DNA of 64,000 bases from Halorubellus sp034808145 (lineage in GTDB: Archaea; Halobacteriota; Halobacteria; Halobacteriales; Natrialbaceae): positions 62,001-126,000 of the forward strand of contig NZ_JAXHGM010000006.1 of NCBI RefSeq assembly GCF_034808145.1, read 5' to 3'. Of this stretch, positions 1-6,704 are shown in pieces. How positions within the stretch are numbered: the stretch's first letter is position 1; the number at the start of each line of letters is the position of its first letter. A program made the position numbers and the translations under genes. Under the pieces are notes generated by a model, which saw nothing but the letters and a program-made list of their open reading frames with translations, did not search any database and had not been told where the DNA came from.

Positions 1-46
1 CCTCCTCCTCGTAGCTCGACAGTCCCAGTTCGCCGAGGTCGGTCAT
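1..46 (-). CDS. TrmB-type transcriptional regulator, N-terminal fragment
   Basis: Only the first 15 codons lie in the window; the gene runs off the left edge. The ATG is the complement of 44-46. The readable residues (MTDLGELGLSSYEEE) match the start typical of TrmB/sugar-sensing regulators, where 'LGLSxYEE' opens the winged helix. It is divergent from the SMR transporter gene, with 159 nt between the starts. The family assignment rests on this short stretch only, so an unrelated helix-turn-helix protein remains possible. Confidence 0.5.
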   Translation of the reverse strand, partial: MTDLGELGLSSYEEE

Positions 47-205
47 TGGCTCGCCCCACGTTCGCGTGCGCTTTGTAGGTTCGCGTCCGGTGTTCGACGA
101 CCGGGTCCGCGCGGCGAGTCGCACTGTGGGGTCGTCGCGCGAAACGACCCGCAAGTGGCAGCTCATTTCAGAACGTTCACACCTGTGGTGGTGGGACCCG
201 AATGC

Positions 206-538
206 ATGAATCCGTACGTGGTGCTGGCGGCCGCGATCGCGTCCGAGCTCGTGGGAACGACCGCGCTCAAGCTCTCCGATGGCTTCTCGAACCCGATACC
301 GAGCCTGGGCGTGGTCGCCGGGTACGGCCTCGCGTTCTATCTGGTGTCGCTGACGCTCGAGGACCTCCCCATCGGCGTCGTGTACGGGACGTGGGCAGCG
401 CTCGGCATCGTCGGGGTCGCGGCCATCGGCGTCGTCGCGTTCGACGAGTCGCTCGACGTCCCCGGGGTCGTCGGCATCCTCCTCGTCGTCGGCGGCGTCT
501 ACTGCCTGACCGTCGTCTCCGAGATGTCCACGCACTAG
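206..538 (+). CDS. SMR-family small multidrug/guanidinium-type efflux transporter
   Basis: A 110-aa protein with four hydrophobic segments, the standard size of the small multidrug resistance (EmrE/SugE/QacE) family. These dimeric proton antiporters export cationic compounds across the cytoplasmic membrane. The essential membrane glutamate is at residue 14 (AIASELVGTTALK), and the family signature GVVYGTWAALG (Y and W conserved) begins helix 3. The ATG at 206 is preferred over an upstream in-frame ATG at 155 because MNPYVVLAA is the normal SMR start. The substrate cannot be told from sequence. The divergent TrmB-like gene could be a regulator, but nothing in the sequence proves it. Confidence 0.9.
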   Translation: MNPYVVLAAAIASELVGTTALKLSDGFSNPIPSLGVVAGYGLAFYLVSLTLEDLPIGVVYGTWAALGIVGVAAIGVVAFDESLDVPGVVGILLVVGGVYCLTVVSEMSTH

Positions 539-610
539 CCGTCCCAGGACGGGGCCAGAGCACGTGCCGCCGTTAGTCGCGTGCGAGGAGTCGGAGCCGA
601 ACCACGCCGG

Positions 611-769
611 TCACGCGACCTCGCTGATGCGTTCGCTCCCGCACTCGGGGCAGAAGCTGTACGCGGTCCCGAACTCGCTGTCGCAGAACTCGCACTGGTA
701 CCGGACGTCGTTCTCCGGGTCGTCGGTCCCGCCACCGAGCGCGTCGCGGATGGAGTCGAGTACGCTCAT
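611..769 (-). CDS. small zinc-ribbon protein (52 aa)
   Basis: A 52-aa frame beginning MSVLDSIRDALGGG, with one treble-clef/zinc-ribbon pattern CEFC-x9-Y-x-FCPECG (two CxxC knuckles). Haloarchaea encode many such micro-proteins, usually of unknown role; they may bind RNA, DNA or protein partners. It lies downstream of guaB on the same strand with a 155-nt gap. An AT-rich box (TGTTAAC) about 30 nt upstream of the ATG suggests its own leaderless promoter. The acidic linker and GC-rich third positions support real coding. Confidence 0.75.
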   Translation of the reverse strand: MSVLDSIRDALGGGTDDPENDVRYQCEFCDSEFGTAYSFCPECGSERISEVA

Positions 770-924
770 GGTCCACGTCGAACTACGACACCATCCGTGT
801 TAACAGTTACCACCACTCATGCGGTGCGTGGGTGTGGACCCGAACACGACCGCAAACCGAAGGACGGGACAGACGACCGAAGACGAACGAACAGGAACGA
901 ACGCGACCGCCCGGAGTCGACGCC

Positions 925-2424
925 TCAGCTACTGTCGGGGCTGTAGTTCGGCGCCTCGTCCGTGATGACGACGTCGTGCGCGTGACTCTCCGCCTGCCCA
1001 GCCGAAGACACGCGGACGAACTCCGAACGCTCCTTGAACGCGGGAATCGTCTCCGCACCCACGTACCCCATCCCGGACTGCATCCCACCGGCGAGCTGGT
1101 GGAGTTCGTCGCGGAGCGGGCCCTTGTACGGCGTCGCCGCCTCCACGCCCTCCGGCACGTAATCCTCCTCCTCCTCGGGCTTCTCCTTCAGGTAGCGGTT
1201 CTCGTCGTCGCCCGACTGCATCGCGCCGACGCTCCCCATCCCGCGGTACTGCTTGTACTTCTTGCCGTTCATCTTCACGACGCGCCCGGGCGCCTCCGCC
1301 GTCCCCGCGAAGTACGACCCGAGCATCACCGCGTCCGCGCCCGCCGCGATCGCCTTGATCGCGTCACCGGAGTACCGGATGCCGCCGTCCGCGATGACGG
1401 GCACGCCGTGCTCGCTCGCGACGTCGGCGACCTGCGCGACCGCCGATATCTGGGGCATCCCCGACCCCGACACGACGCGCGTCGTACAGATCGACCCCGG
1501 GCCGATACCGACCTTCAGCCCGTCCGCGAACCCGACGAGGTCCTCCGCGGCCTCCCGCGTCCCGATGTTCCCCACGACGACGTCCGCGTCCACGGACTCC
1601 TTGATGTCGCGAGCCCCGTCGACGACGTTCATGTTGTGCGCGTGCGCACAGTCGATGAACACCACGTCGACGCCCGCCTCGTCCACGGCGAGCGCGCGGT
1701 CGGTCTCGAACGGCCCGACCGCCGCCCCGACGCGGAGCCGGCCCTCCTCGTCGCGCGCCGCGTTGTCGTACTCGCGACGCTGCAGGATACCCTGCATCGT
1801 CAAGAGCCCGACGAGACGCTGCTCGTCGTCCACGATGGGAACGCGCTCGATCTTGTGCTCGTACATGAGTTCGAGCGCCTCGCGCGCGGTCGTGTCCTCG
1901 CGTGCGGTGACGACCTCCTCCGTCATCGCCTCCTCGACGTTATCCTGTTCGCCGACCTCCAGGTACGGGCGGATGTCCGTCCCGGAGATGATACCGAGGA
2001 CCTCGTCGTCCTCGTTCACGACGGGAGCGCCGTTGACGCCCTCGCGCGCCATCAGGTCGTCGACCTCCCGGACCGTCTGCTCGGGCTGCGCCGTCACGAC
2101 GTCGCGGATGATGAGCTCGTCCGCGCGCTTGACCTTCTCGACGTGACGCGCCATCTCGTCGACGTCCAGGTTCCGGTGGATGACGCCGAGCCCGCCGTGG
2201 CGCGCCATCGCGATCGCGAGGTCCGCCTCCGTGACCGTGTCCATCGCCGCCGAGAGCACCGGCGTCGGGAGCTCGACGTGCTTCGAGACCCTGGAGGTCA
2301 GGTCCGCCTCGTCCGGTTCGACGCGGCTCTCCTTCGGTCGCAGGAGGACGTCGTCGAACGTCAACGCCTCTGGGACGCGCAGTTTCTCCGAGAACGTACC
2401 GTCGGGGGGAACGTCGTTCGCCAT
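925..2424 (-). CDS. guaB: IMP dehydrogenase
   Basis: A 499-aa protein, full family length (about 490 aa), catalysing NAD-dependent oxidation of IMP to XMP, the committed step of GMP synthesis in the cytoplasm. The TIM barrel begins with LTFDDVLLRP (residues 21-30). A tandem CBS (Bateman) module is inserted at about residues 100-220. The catalytic loop GPGSICTTR contains the nucleophilic Cys313, and downstream VIADGGIRYSGD and the flap region KEKPEEEEDYVPEG are present. The start at 2424 fits family alignments. It is transcribed alone, with a pyrimidine-rich spacer on its 5' side. Confidence 0.97.
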   Translation of the reverse strand: MANDVPPDGTFSEKLRVPEALTFDDVLLRPKESRVEPDEADLTSRVSKHVELPTPVLSAAMDTVTEADLAIAMARHGGLGVIHRNLDVDEMARHVEKVKRADELIIRDVVTAQPEQTVREVDDLMAREGVNGAPVVNEDDEVLGIISGTDIRPYLEVGEQDNVEEAMTEEVVTAREDTTAREALELMYEHKIERVPIVDDEQRLVGLLTMQGILQRREYDNAARDEEGRLRVGAAVGPFETDRALAVDEAGVDVVFIDCAHAHNMNVVDGARDIKESVDADVVVGNIGTREAAEDLVGFADGLKVGIGPGSICTTRVVSGSGMPQISAVAQVADVASEHGVPVIADGGIRYSGDAIKAIAAGADAVMLGSYFAGTAEAPGRVVKMNGKKYKQYRGMGSVGAMQSGDDENRYLKEKPEEEEDYVPEGVEAATPYKGPLRDELHQLAGGMQSGMGYVGAETIPAFKERSEFVRVSSAGQAESHAHDVVITDEAPNYSPDSS

Positions 2425-2725
2425 GTAAGCCGTCCGAACGGGCGCGACTAAAGGTTTGCGAGACAGCCAGCGGCGTGCAAGCCCCTCTCACGCCCCGTGA
2501 ATCGCCGGATTCGCGGCTGCGCGCGAGCTACGAACAGGCGGCGACACCGTCGTTCTCGCGGTCGGAACGAACCGACGACTACGTTCCAGTTACCATCCCT
2601 CAGCATAATACCGCTCAGAGAGACGAACCCGAACCAGGGTACTTATACGAGGAGAACGCCCCGTTGGAGTTTGCGGGCACATCTCACACAACGCTTAATG
2701 CCCGAACCCCATTTCGTTAGCGCGT
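2425..2725. other. intergenic region between guaB and the 2726 reading frame
   Basis: About 300 nt between divergent genes. It is noticeably more AT-rich than its surroundings at 2590-2710, with TATA-like strings such as 'acttatac' near 2640 and 'cttaat' near 2695. The latter lies about 28 nt before the ATG at 2726, the spacing expected for a leaderless haloarchaeal mRNA. No convincing gene was found in any frame. Confidence 0.4.
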
Positions 2726-2926
2726 ATGCTGGCTACGAACTCCACCGCAACGTGTATCGCCGGGCAGACGTCGACCGACTCGACCGCCCGCTTTACACTT
2801 CCGATGGCGCTCGTAGCCAAAGCCCACCCGTTCGGACTCCCGCGAGCAACCGCCACCGTCGACGCCGGCACTCGCTCGCATCACACCCACCTGGGCTCGG
2901 GTGACGCCCCGTACGAACATCGATGA
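2726..2926 (+). CDS. possible 66-aa leader protein overlapping the DUF5794-like gene
   Basis: A 66-aa frame with no recognisable domain and a Ser/Thr/Ala-rich, His-containing composition. Two things argue for it. Its ATG lies about 28 nt after a TATA-like 'cttaat' box. Its TGA overlaps the next gene's ATG as ATGA, the usual arrangement for translational coupling, and no separate promoter is visible in front of 2923. Against it, the composition is unremarkable and no family is recognised. It may be only a 5' leader of the 2923 gene. Confidence 0.35.
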   Translation: MLATNSTATCIAGQTSTDSTARFTLPMALVAKAHPFGLPRATATVDAGTRSHHTHLGSGDAPYEHR

Positions 2927-3957
2927 GCACGAGCCGTCACCCCATCGCGCTCAGACTCGAAGGCCTCGTCGGTGGCGACACGAAGCTCCTCGCCACCGTC
3001 ATGGCCCTCCCGCTCTTGGACGGTATCTTCCCCGCGCTCGTCCTCGCGGGCGCACTCGAAGAGACCACCGCGGCCCTGCCGGTCGTCGGCGAACTCCCGA
3101 TCGGCGTCGTGCAGGTCGGACTGCTCGTGTTCGGCGGGAGCGCGACCGTCGCGGTCGTCCTCGCCGAGATGGAAGGATCGCGCATGGAGCGCGTCCGCAC
3201 CATCCTCGTCGTCGGCAGCATCCTCACCGCCGGCGCCGCCCTCGAAGCCGCGATAGCGCCGACGCTCGCCAGCCTCCTCCAGCTCCACATCTTCGAGCGG
3301 TTCGCAGCACTCGTCATCGTCGCGATCGCCGCGAAGACCGCGAGCGCCCGCATCGGCGAGTACCTGCCCCGGCCCGCCGTCATCGTCGGCGCGGGCCTCA
3401 TCGCGAGCCTCGACCTGTCGAACCCGACCCTCGAACCCGTCGCGAACACGGAGCTGATCTGGCTCGCCGCCGGCAGCGCCGTCGTCGGCACCACGTTCGC
3501 GCTCACCACCGCGCTGCTCGCACCGCACCTGCGCGCTCGCATGGCGATCGACCGGTTCCGGTTCGGGAGCGCCGTCGCCCTCGGCCTGCTCGCGCTCTCC
3601 ATCCTCAAGCTCCCCGTCGGGAGCGCCCCGCTGCTCGTCGTCGCCGTCACCGCGCTGTTCGCGTTCGAACCCGACTCGGCCACTCGCGTCACCGCCGACG
3701 AACCCGGAGACGCGACCGCGGACGACGACCAGACCCCCAGCGACGCCAGTACCGTCACCGCAACCGACGGCGGGAACGAGACCGAGGCCGCCGTCGCGTT
3801 CGACGACACCGCAACCACGGACGACGCGACCGCGAACGACGCAACCGTGGACCACACGACCGCGAACGACGCCATGGCGGACGACGACGAAGACACCGGC
3901 ACGACCGACGACGACAGCGACGACGCGTTCAAGGTCGACCGCGAACCCTGGCTCTGA
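2923..3957 (+). CDS. polytopic membrane protein, DUF5794-like, with acidic cytoplasmic tail
   Basis: A 344-aa protein with about seven or eight hydrophobic segments in residues 20-245, such as LLATVMALPLLDGIFPALVLAG and VIVGAGLIASLDLS. It ends in a roughly 100-residue Asp/Thr/Ala-rich hydrophilic tail. The N-terminal part resembles the haloarchaea-restricted DUF5794 family; this is recalled, not computed. The function is unknown. It is followed after 83 nt by a DUF5795-like gene, a neighbour pair I believe recurs in haloarchaea. The low-complexity tail (repeats of 'TTDDATANDATVDHTTAND') is encoded by imperfect DNA repeats near 3800-3890 and probably varies in length between strains. Confidence 0.8.
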   Translation: MSTSRHPIALRLEGLVGGDTKLLATVMALPLLDGIFPALVLAGALEETTAALPVVGELPIGVVQVGLLVFGGSATVAVVLAEMEGSRMERVRTILVVGSILTAGAALEAAIAPTLASLLQLHIFERFAALVIVAIAAKTASARIGEYLPRPAVIVGAGLIASLDLSNPTLEPVANTELIWLAAGSAVVGTTFALTTALLAPHLRARMAIDRFRFGSAVALGLLALSILKLPVGSAPLLVVAVTALFAFEPDSATRVTADEPGDATADDDQTPSDASTVTATDGGNETEAAVAFDDTATTDDATANDATVDHTTANDAMADDDEDTGTTDDDSDDAFKVDREPWL

Positions 3958-4040
3958 CCCCAGCCGACCGACCCCAACCCAACCGCCACACGTTCACTAG
4001 ACGAGAACCCTTACCTACCAGCGACCCACCAGACACGACT

Positions 4041-4268
4041 ATGCCAGCCAACCGCGTCGTCCAGGGCCGCATGGTCACCGCGAAGAAACTCGCCGAGATC
4101 GTCGAAGACGGCAGCGTCATGGAAGCCGAAGCCATCGAGGACGCCGACCGCGACTGCCCAGACTGCGGCGAGAACGTCGTCAAAGTCACGTACATGCCGA
4201 GCGTCACCGAACTCGTCACCGGCTACAAGTGCCAGGAATGCGACTGGCGCGACGCCGACCGCGACTAG
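4041..4268 (+). CDS. DUF5795-like zinc-ribbon protein
   Basis: A 75-aa protein starting MPANRVVQGRMVTAKKLAEIVEDGSVMEAE and ending in a four-cysteine zinc ribbon (CPDCGENV near residue 45 and YKCQECDW near residue 67). It resembles the haloarchaeal DUF5795 family, from memory. The function is unknown; zinc ribbons of this size commonly bind nucleic acid or a partner protein. The ATG at 4041 lies about 30 nt after an AT-rich stretch, which fits a leaderless start. It is followed 49 nt downstream by tRNA-Trp. Confidence 0.85.
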   Translation: MPANRVVQGRMVTAKKLAEIVEDGSVMEAEAIEDADRDCPDCGENVVKVTYMPSVTELVTGYKCQECDWRDADRD

Positions 4269-4282
4269 CCCGAACCGAAACC

Positions 4283-4290
4283 CCTTTACA
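4283..4290 (+). promoter_or_regulatory. TATA-like box of tRNA-Trp
   Basis: An AT-rich 'cctttaca' block about 30 nt before the mature tRNA 5' end, in an otherwise GC-rich spacer. The spacing fits an archaeal TATA box with a short 5' leader removed by RNase P. Confidence 0.5.
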
Positions 4291-4317
4291 GCACTCCATC
4301 CAACCCGAAAGCGCAGC

Positions 4318-4497
4318 GGGGCTGTGGCCAAGCCAGGCATGGCGACTGACTCCAGAGGCCACGCGCCCGGGACGAAACTCCAGCTGATATACCGAGCGAC
4401 CGACTGATCATCGCGTCGCGACGACGACCCTCTGGAGTTCCGAGGCGCACACACCGGAGATATCAGTCGATCGGGGGTTCAAATCCCTCCGGCCCCA
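4318..4497 (+). tRNA. trnW: tRNA-Trp (CCA) with a 106-nt intron at 4356-4461
   Basis: Exon 1 is 4318-4355 and exon 2 is 4462-4497. The acceptor stem GGGGCTG pairs with CGGCCCC (4490-4496), the discriminator is A4497, and the T-arm is GGGGG-TTCAAAT-CCCTC. The anticodon CCA is at 4352-4354. The intron ends form a textbook bulge-helix-bulge: ACTGA pairs with TCAGT, then a 3-nt ATA bulge, a 4-bp helix CTCC/GGAG, and a 3-nt AGA bulge, giving the cuts used here. In Haloferax volcanii the tRNA-Trp intron acts as a box C/D guide for 2'-O-methylation of C34 and U39. Both target bases are present here. CCA is not encoded. The 3' end is the attachment site of the element to its right. Confidence 0.96.
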
Positions 4498-4498
4498 T
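4479..4498 (+). other. attL: left 20-bp direct repeat at the tRNA-Trp 3' end
   Basis: TCAAATCCCTCCGGCCCCAT, covering the T-loop, 3' acceptor strand and discriminator of tRNA-Trp, is repeated exactly at 12025-12044. Insertion by a tRNA-targeting tyrosine recombinase keeps the tRNA intact on one side and leaves this duplicated core on the other. Confidence 0.9.
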
Positions 4499-4717
4499 AC
4501 CGCTCCTTCGTCGCGGTCTAATCGACATACAGCGTGGGGTTCGTCGATTCGGGCGACCCCCTGAAAATCGGATTTCACGAGAGTCTTGTACCCACAATCG
4601 AAGACAACACCGCGCCGTCTGGTGGTCAACACGTCTCACGGTAGCGGCAATCTAAACTCTTTGGGTGCAGTGTCGCCACCCAGAGTGTAAAAACACCAAT
4701 AAGAAGACTCCCCAGAG

Positions 4718-4849
4718 TTATTCGGACTCGCTGCTCGACTCGAACCGCGCGCGAATCACGCGCCGTGCAACATCGGGAAGCGTCGCGTACCAAAACAGAA
4801 TCAGTAGGAGAGCCTCGATAACAGAAGACGATATGCGGTGTCCGACCGT
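4718..4849 (-). pseudogene. remnant of a small membrane protein following the third pilin gene
   Basis: Directly after the TGA of the pilin gene at 4850, and in the same frame, 43 further codons stay open to a TAA. They read ...VIEALLLILFWYATLPDVARRVIRARFESSSESE. This is a hydrophobic stretch followed by LPDVARRVIRARF, clearly related to LPDLARKVIRERL in the small protein at 7494-7676. No ATG or GTG is available, so it is probably a 5'-truncated copy. Translation from a rare start or by readthrough of TGA is possible but unsupported. Confidence 0.4.
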
Positions 4850-4862
4850 TCAGTGAACGGTC
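4844..4862. repeat. perfect hairpin at the end of the third pilin gene
   Basis: GACCGTTC-AGT-GAACGGTC: 8-bp perfect arms with a 3-nt loop. The pilin stop codon (complement of 4850-4852) lies inside it. It may act as a transcript 3' end or stabilising stem. A related stem-loop sits at the preceding pilin junction (5329-5349). Confidence 0.6.
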
Positions 4863-5320
4863 CCGGTGCCTAACACCTGGGACTTCTGACCGTTATTCCA
4901 GATGACCTTCAGCGTCTTGCCATCGGGAAGCCCGCTGTTGGACGTCTCCTTCAGCCCGAGAGTGTCCCCGGACTCAATCTTTGGTCCGGTCCAGGTTTTC
5001 CCTGGAATAGTTGTTATGTCCACGCCGCTTGGTACACCTGAGTCTTTCCAGATGACTGTTCCGTCGACGGTGACACTCATGAATTTGCTTTTCACCGAGT
5101 CACCACCGATGATTGTGATATCTACGGTTTGACTCCCGCCATCGACGCCCCACTCTGTCTCGACAGTAGCCGTGGGCGTCTTCTTCGTGGACTCTTCTGC
5201 AAGCCCCAGAGCGAACGACCCCACTGCCGCTGCGAGGATGACAGTCACAGCAACCATTAGTACAACTCCGATGGTTGATGATACTGCTTTGTCGGCGGAA
5301 AAAAGTACTGTTACTTTCAT
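4850..5320 (-). CDS. type IV pilin-like protein (third of a tandem trio)
   Basis: A 156-aa secreted protein. Residues 8-42 (DKAVSSTIGVVLMVAVTVILAAAVGSFALGL) form the archaeal pilin N-terminal (PF07790-type) signal and hydrophobic helix. Prepilin peptidase (PibD) would cut before this segment and the helix would pack into a pilus core. The rest is a beta-rich, Gly/Thr-rich head ending VLGTGTVH, matching the GTI(P) ends of its two neighbours. The helix differs from those two (SSTIGVVLMVAV instead of SPVIGVILMVAI), so it is the most divergent copy. It is the promoter-distal gene, 19 nt after the second pilin. No prepilin peptidase, ATPase or platform protein lies in the element, so assembly must rely on host machinery. 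Confidence 0.88.
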   Translation of the reverse strand: MKVTVLFSADKAVSSTIGVVLMVAVTVILAAAVGSFALGLAEESTKKTPTATVETEWGVDGGSQTVDITIIGGDSVKSKFMSVTVDGTVIWKDSGVPSGVDITTIPGKTWTGPKIESGDTLGLKETSNSGLPDGKTLKVIWNNGQKSQVLGTGTVH

Positions 5321-5328
5321 AAAAGGAG

Positions 5329-5349
5329 GATTCCGCGCGTTACGGAATC
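5329..5349. repeat. stem-loop at the junction of the second and third pilin genes
   Basis: GATTCCG and CGGAATC (7-bp arms at 5329-5335 and 5343-5349) enclose a 7-nt loop holding the complement of the TAA that ends the second pilin gene. It may be a processing or attenuation site that sets different levels for the two pilins. Confidence 0.5.
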
Positions 5350-5855
5350 GTGCCCGTAGTCAGGATATTGCTTCCATCACTGCTCGGAGAGTTCCAAACG
5401 ACTTGGACCTCGTTCCCGGAGACGAACTGCTTGCTGCTCGACTCGATCAGAGTAATTGAGCCGCCAGCAGTCCACGTGTTCGATCCAGTTTTTGCGTTAT
5501 TCCCACCCTCGTCTTTTACATCTGCATCTACTGTGGGATCCCACGAACTACCACCTGATACAAACGTGAGCGTATTCCACTGGATTGCGTCCCCACCTTG
5601 ATGGGTAATGGATACCTGATCATTGTTATCCACGGTTCCAGAAGAGGGTTCGAAGCCGTCTGTGGTGGATCCGCCTGCGTCAGCCGCATATCCCATTTCG
5701 TAGCTCGCCTGCGGAACTTGGGTTTGGCTGCCACCGATTCCGAGCACGAACGCCCCAATGACAGCAGCGAGGATGACGGTTATCGCAACCATTAGAATCA
5801 CGCCGATGACCGGCGAGACCGCATCCTCATCACTTAGTACGGAACGAAGTTCCAT
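5340..5855 (-). CDS. type IV pilin-like protein (second of the trio)
   Basis: A 171-aa protein. MELRSVLSDEDAVSPVIG followed by VILMVAITVILAAVIGAFVLGIGG is the haloarchaeal type IV pilin signal peptide and assembly helix, almost identical over 35 residues to the first pilin of the trio. The head domain is Ser/Gly/Asp-rich and ends with the shared block EVQVVWNSPSSDGSNILTTGTIP. The ATG at 5855 is preferred over an upstream one because it sits 2 nt after the preceding gene's TAA and gives the standard short basic leader. The three genes are clearly tandem duplicates. Confidence 0.92.
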   Translation of the reverse strand: MELRSVLSDEDAVSPVIGVILMVAITVILAAVIGAFVLGIGGSQTQVPQASYEMGYAADAGGSTTDGFEPSSGTVDNNDQVSITHQGGDAIQWNTLTFVSGGSSWDPTVDADVKDEGGNNAKTGSNTWTAGGSITLIESSSKQFVSGNEVQVVWNSPSSDGSNILTTGTIP

Positions 5856-5857
5856 TT

Positions 5858-6283
5858 TTAGATCGTCCCGCTTCCGATGATATTCGTGGAATCGCTCGAA
5901 GGGGAACTCCAAACGACCTGAGCCTCTTCGCCAGTACTCCAGCTAGTTGAGGTTCCAGTCATCGTTTCACCGGCGTCCCACTTCGAATTACTATTCGCGT
6001 CGCTCACGATACTTACGTCACCAGCAGCCTCAGTGCGAGCTCCCGCAAACGAGATACGGTCTGGAGTAATAGCATCCCCACCTTGGTGAGTGACTTCTAA
6101 ATGCCCCCCGCTATCCACATTGTAGTCGAAGCTGGCCTGCGGGACTTTCGTTTGACTGCCACCGATTCCGAGTACGAACGCGCCGATCACGGCTGCGAGG
6201 ATGACCGTTATAGCCACCATAAGGATGACTCCGATAACCGGAGAGACAGCATCCTCGTCCGCGAAGAGGTTTTTGATTTGCAT
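5858..6283 (-). CDS. type IV pilin-like protein (first of the trio)
   Basis: A 141-aa protein starting MQIKNLFADEDAVSPVIG, then VILMVAITVILAAVIGAFVLGIGG, the canonical haloarchaeal pilin N-terminus processed by PibD. The head contains DVSIVSDANSNSKWDAGE, an Asp/Asn-rich loop that looks able to bind Ca2+ (not proven), and the C-terminal EAQVVWSSPSSDSTNIIGSGTI shared with the second pilin. It is the first gene of a tight operon (2 and 19 nt spacers). The closest promoter-like signal is the strong TATA at 6562-6569, which would give a long leader. Confidence 0.92.
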   Translation of the reverse strand: MQIKNLFADEDAVSPVIGVILMVAITVILAAVIGAFVLGIGGSQTKVPQASFDYNVDSGGHLEVTHQGGDAITPDRISFAGARTEAAGDVSIVSDANSNSKWDAGETMTGTSTSWSTGEEAQVVWSSPSSDSTNIIGSGTI

Positions 6284-6350
6284 TGGTATTTTTCCCACAT
6301 CGGCTTGCGGCGTTCACCCACCGTGCCGATGGTATCCAGACTCTAATCTG

Positions 6351-6551
6351 CTAACTACTTAATAGCGTCGGCCAGCCGCTCTGTGATAGGTCCGTATCGC
6401 TTGTCCAGAAAATGGTATAGCGGTCCTTGCCCCGCTTCAACTCGCCCTTGAAGAGCCAGACAAACCGGCCACGTATGGCGTTTCTGATTTTAGAAGCCGG
6501 TTCACGCCCATCATGATACTTTCCATAGGAATAATCAGAGAACCAAATCAC
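6351..6551 (-). CDS. possible 66-aa basic, aromatic-rich protein
   Basis: A GTG-started frame of 66 aa, rich in Trp, Tyr, Phe, Lys and Arg (for example FKGELKRGKDRYTIFW). There is no recognisable family. Composition looks protein-like and no other frame competes. Against it, the best TATA box (6562-6569) is only about 14 nt upstream of the GTG, so its transcript would start inside the frame. It could therefore be part of a long leader of the pilin operon. Confidence 0.3.
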   Translation of the reverse strand: MIWFSDYSYGKYHDGREPASKIRNAIRGRFVWLFKGELKRGKDRYTIFWTSDTDLSQSGWPTLLSS

Positions 6552-6561
6552 AAGGGAAGAA

Positions 6562-6569
6562 TTTATATA
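6562..6569 (-). promoter_or_regulatory. strong TATA box (orientation ambiguous)
   Basis: 'tttatata' in the AT-rich stretch 6545-6580 is the best TATA match in the left half of the element. On the minus strand it would start a transcript near 6540 that reads through to the three pilin genes with a leader of about 250 nt. The motif is nearly symmetrical, so a plus-strand start near 6592 cannot be excluded. Confidence 0.5.
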
Positions 6570-6637
6570 CTATGTCTAATGCCTGTCTGGAAAACGGGTG
6601 GGACGCGTTAAGCGCCCAACCGGTGTGGGTTAGCGAG

Positions 6638-6656
6638 GGTTGCCACCCCCGCAACC
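6638..6656. promoter_or_regulatory. inverted repeat, candidate operator
   Basis: GGTTGC (6638-6643) and GCAACC (6651-6656) separated by 7 nt, ending 16 nt before the TATA box of the 6705 gene. The placement suggests a regulator site, perhaps for the product of that gene itself. Confidence 0.4.
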
Positions 6657-6672
6657 TGCTAAAAACCACCTG

Positions 6673-6680
6673 TACTTAAA
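6673..6680 (+). promoter_or_regulatory. TATA box of the 6705 gene
   Basis: 'tacttaaa' centred 28 nt before the ATG at 6705, the spacing of a leaderless haloarchaeal promoter. It supports that start codon. Confidence 0.6.
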
Positions 6681-6704
6681 CATCTTACCACCACCTTTCC
6701 CATC

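Noticed and set aside
832..2451. A 539-codon plus-strand frame over guaB
   Set aside because: Antisense to the fully recognised IMP dehydrogenase; Arg/Val/Asp-rich translation without motifs.
4850..6283. The three secreted proteins as archaellins
   Set aside because: They are short, carry the SPVIGVILMVAITVILAAVIG helix of type IV pilins rather than the archaellin helix, and no arl genes are nearby.
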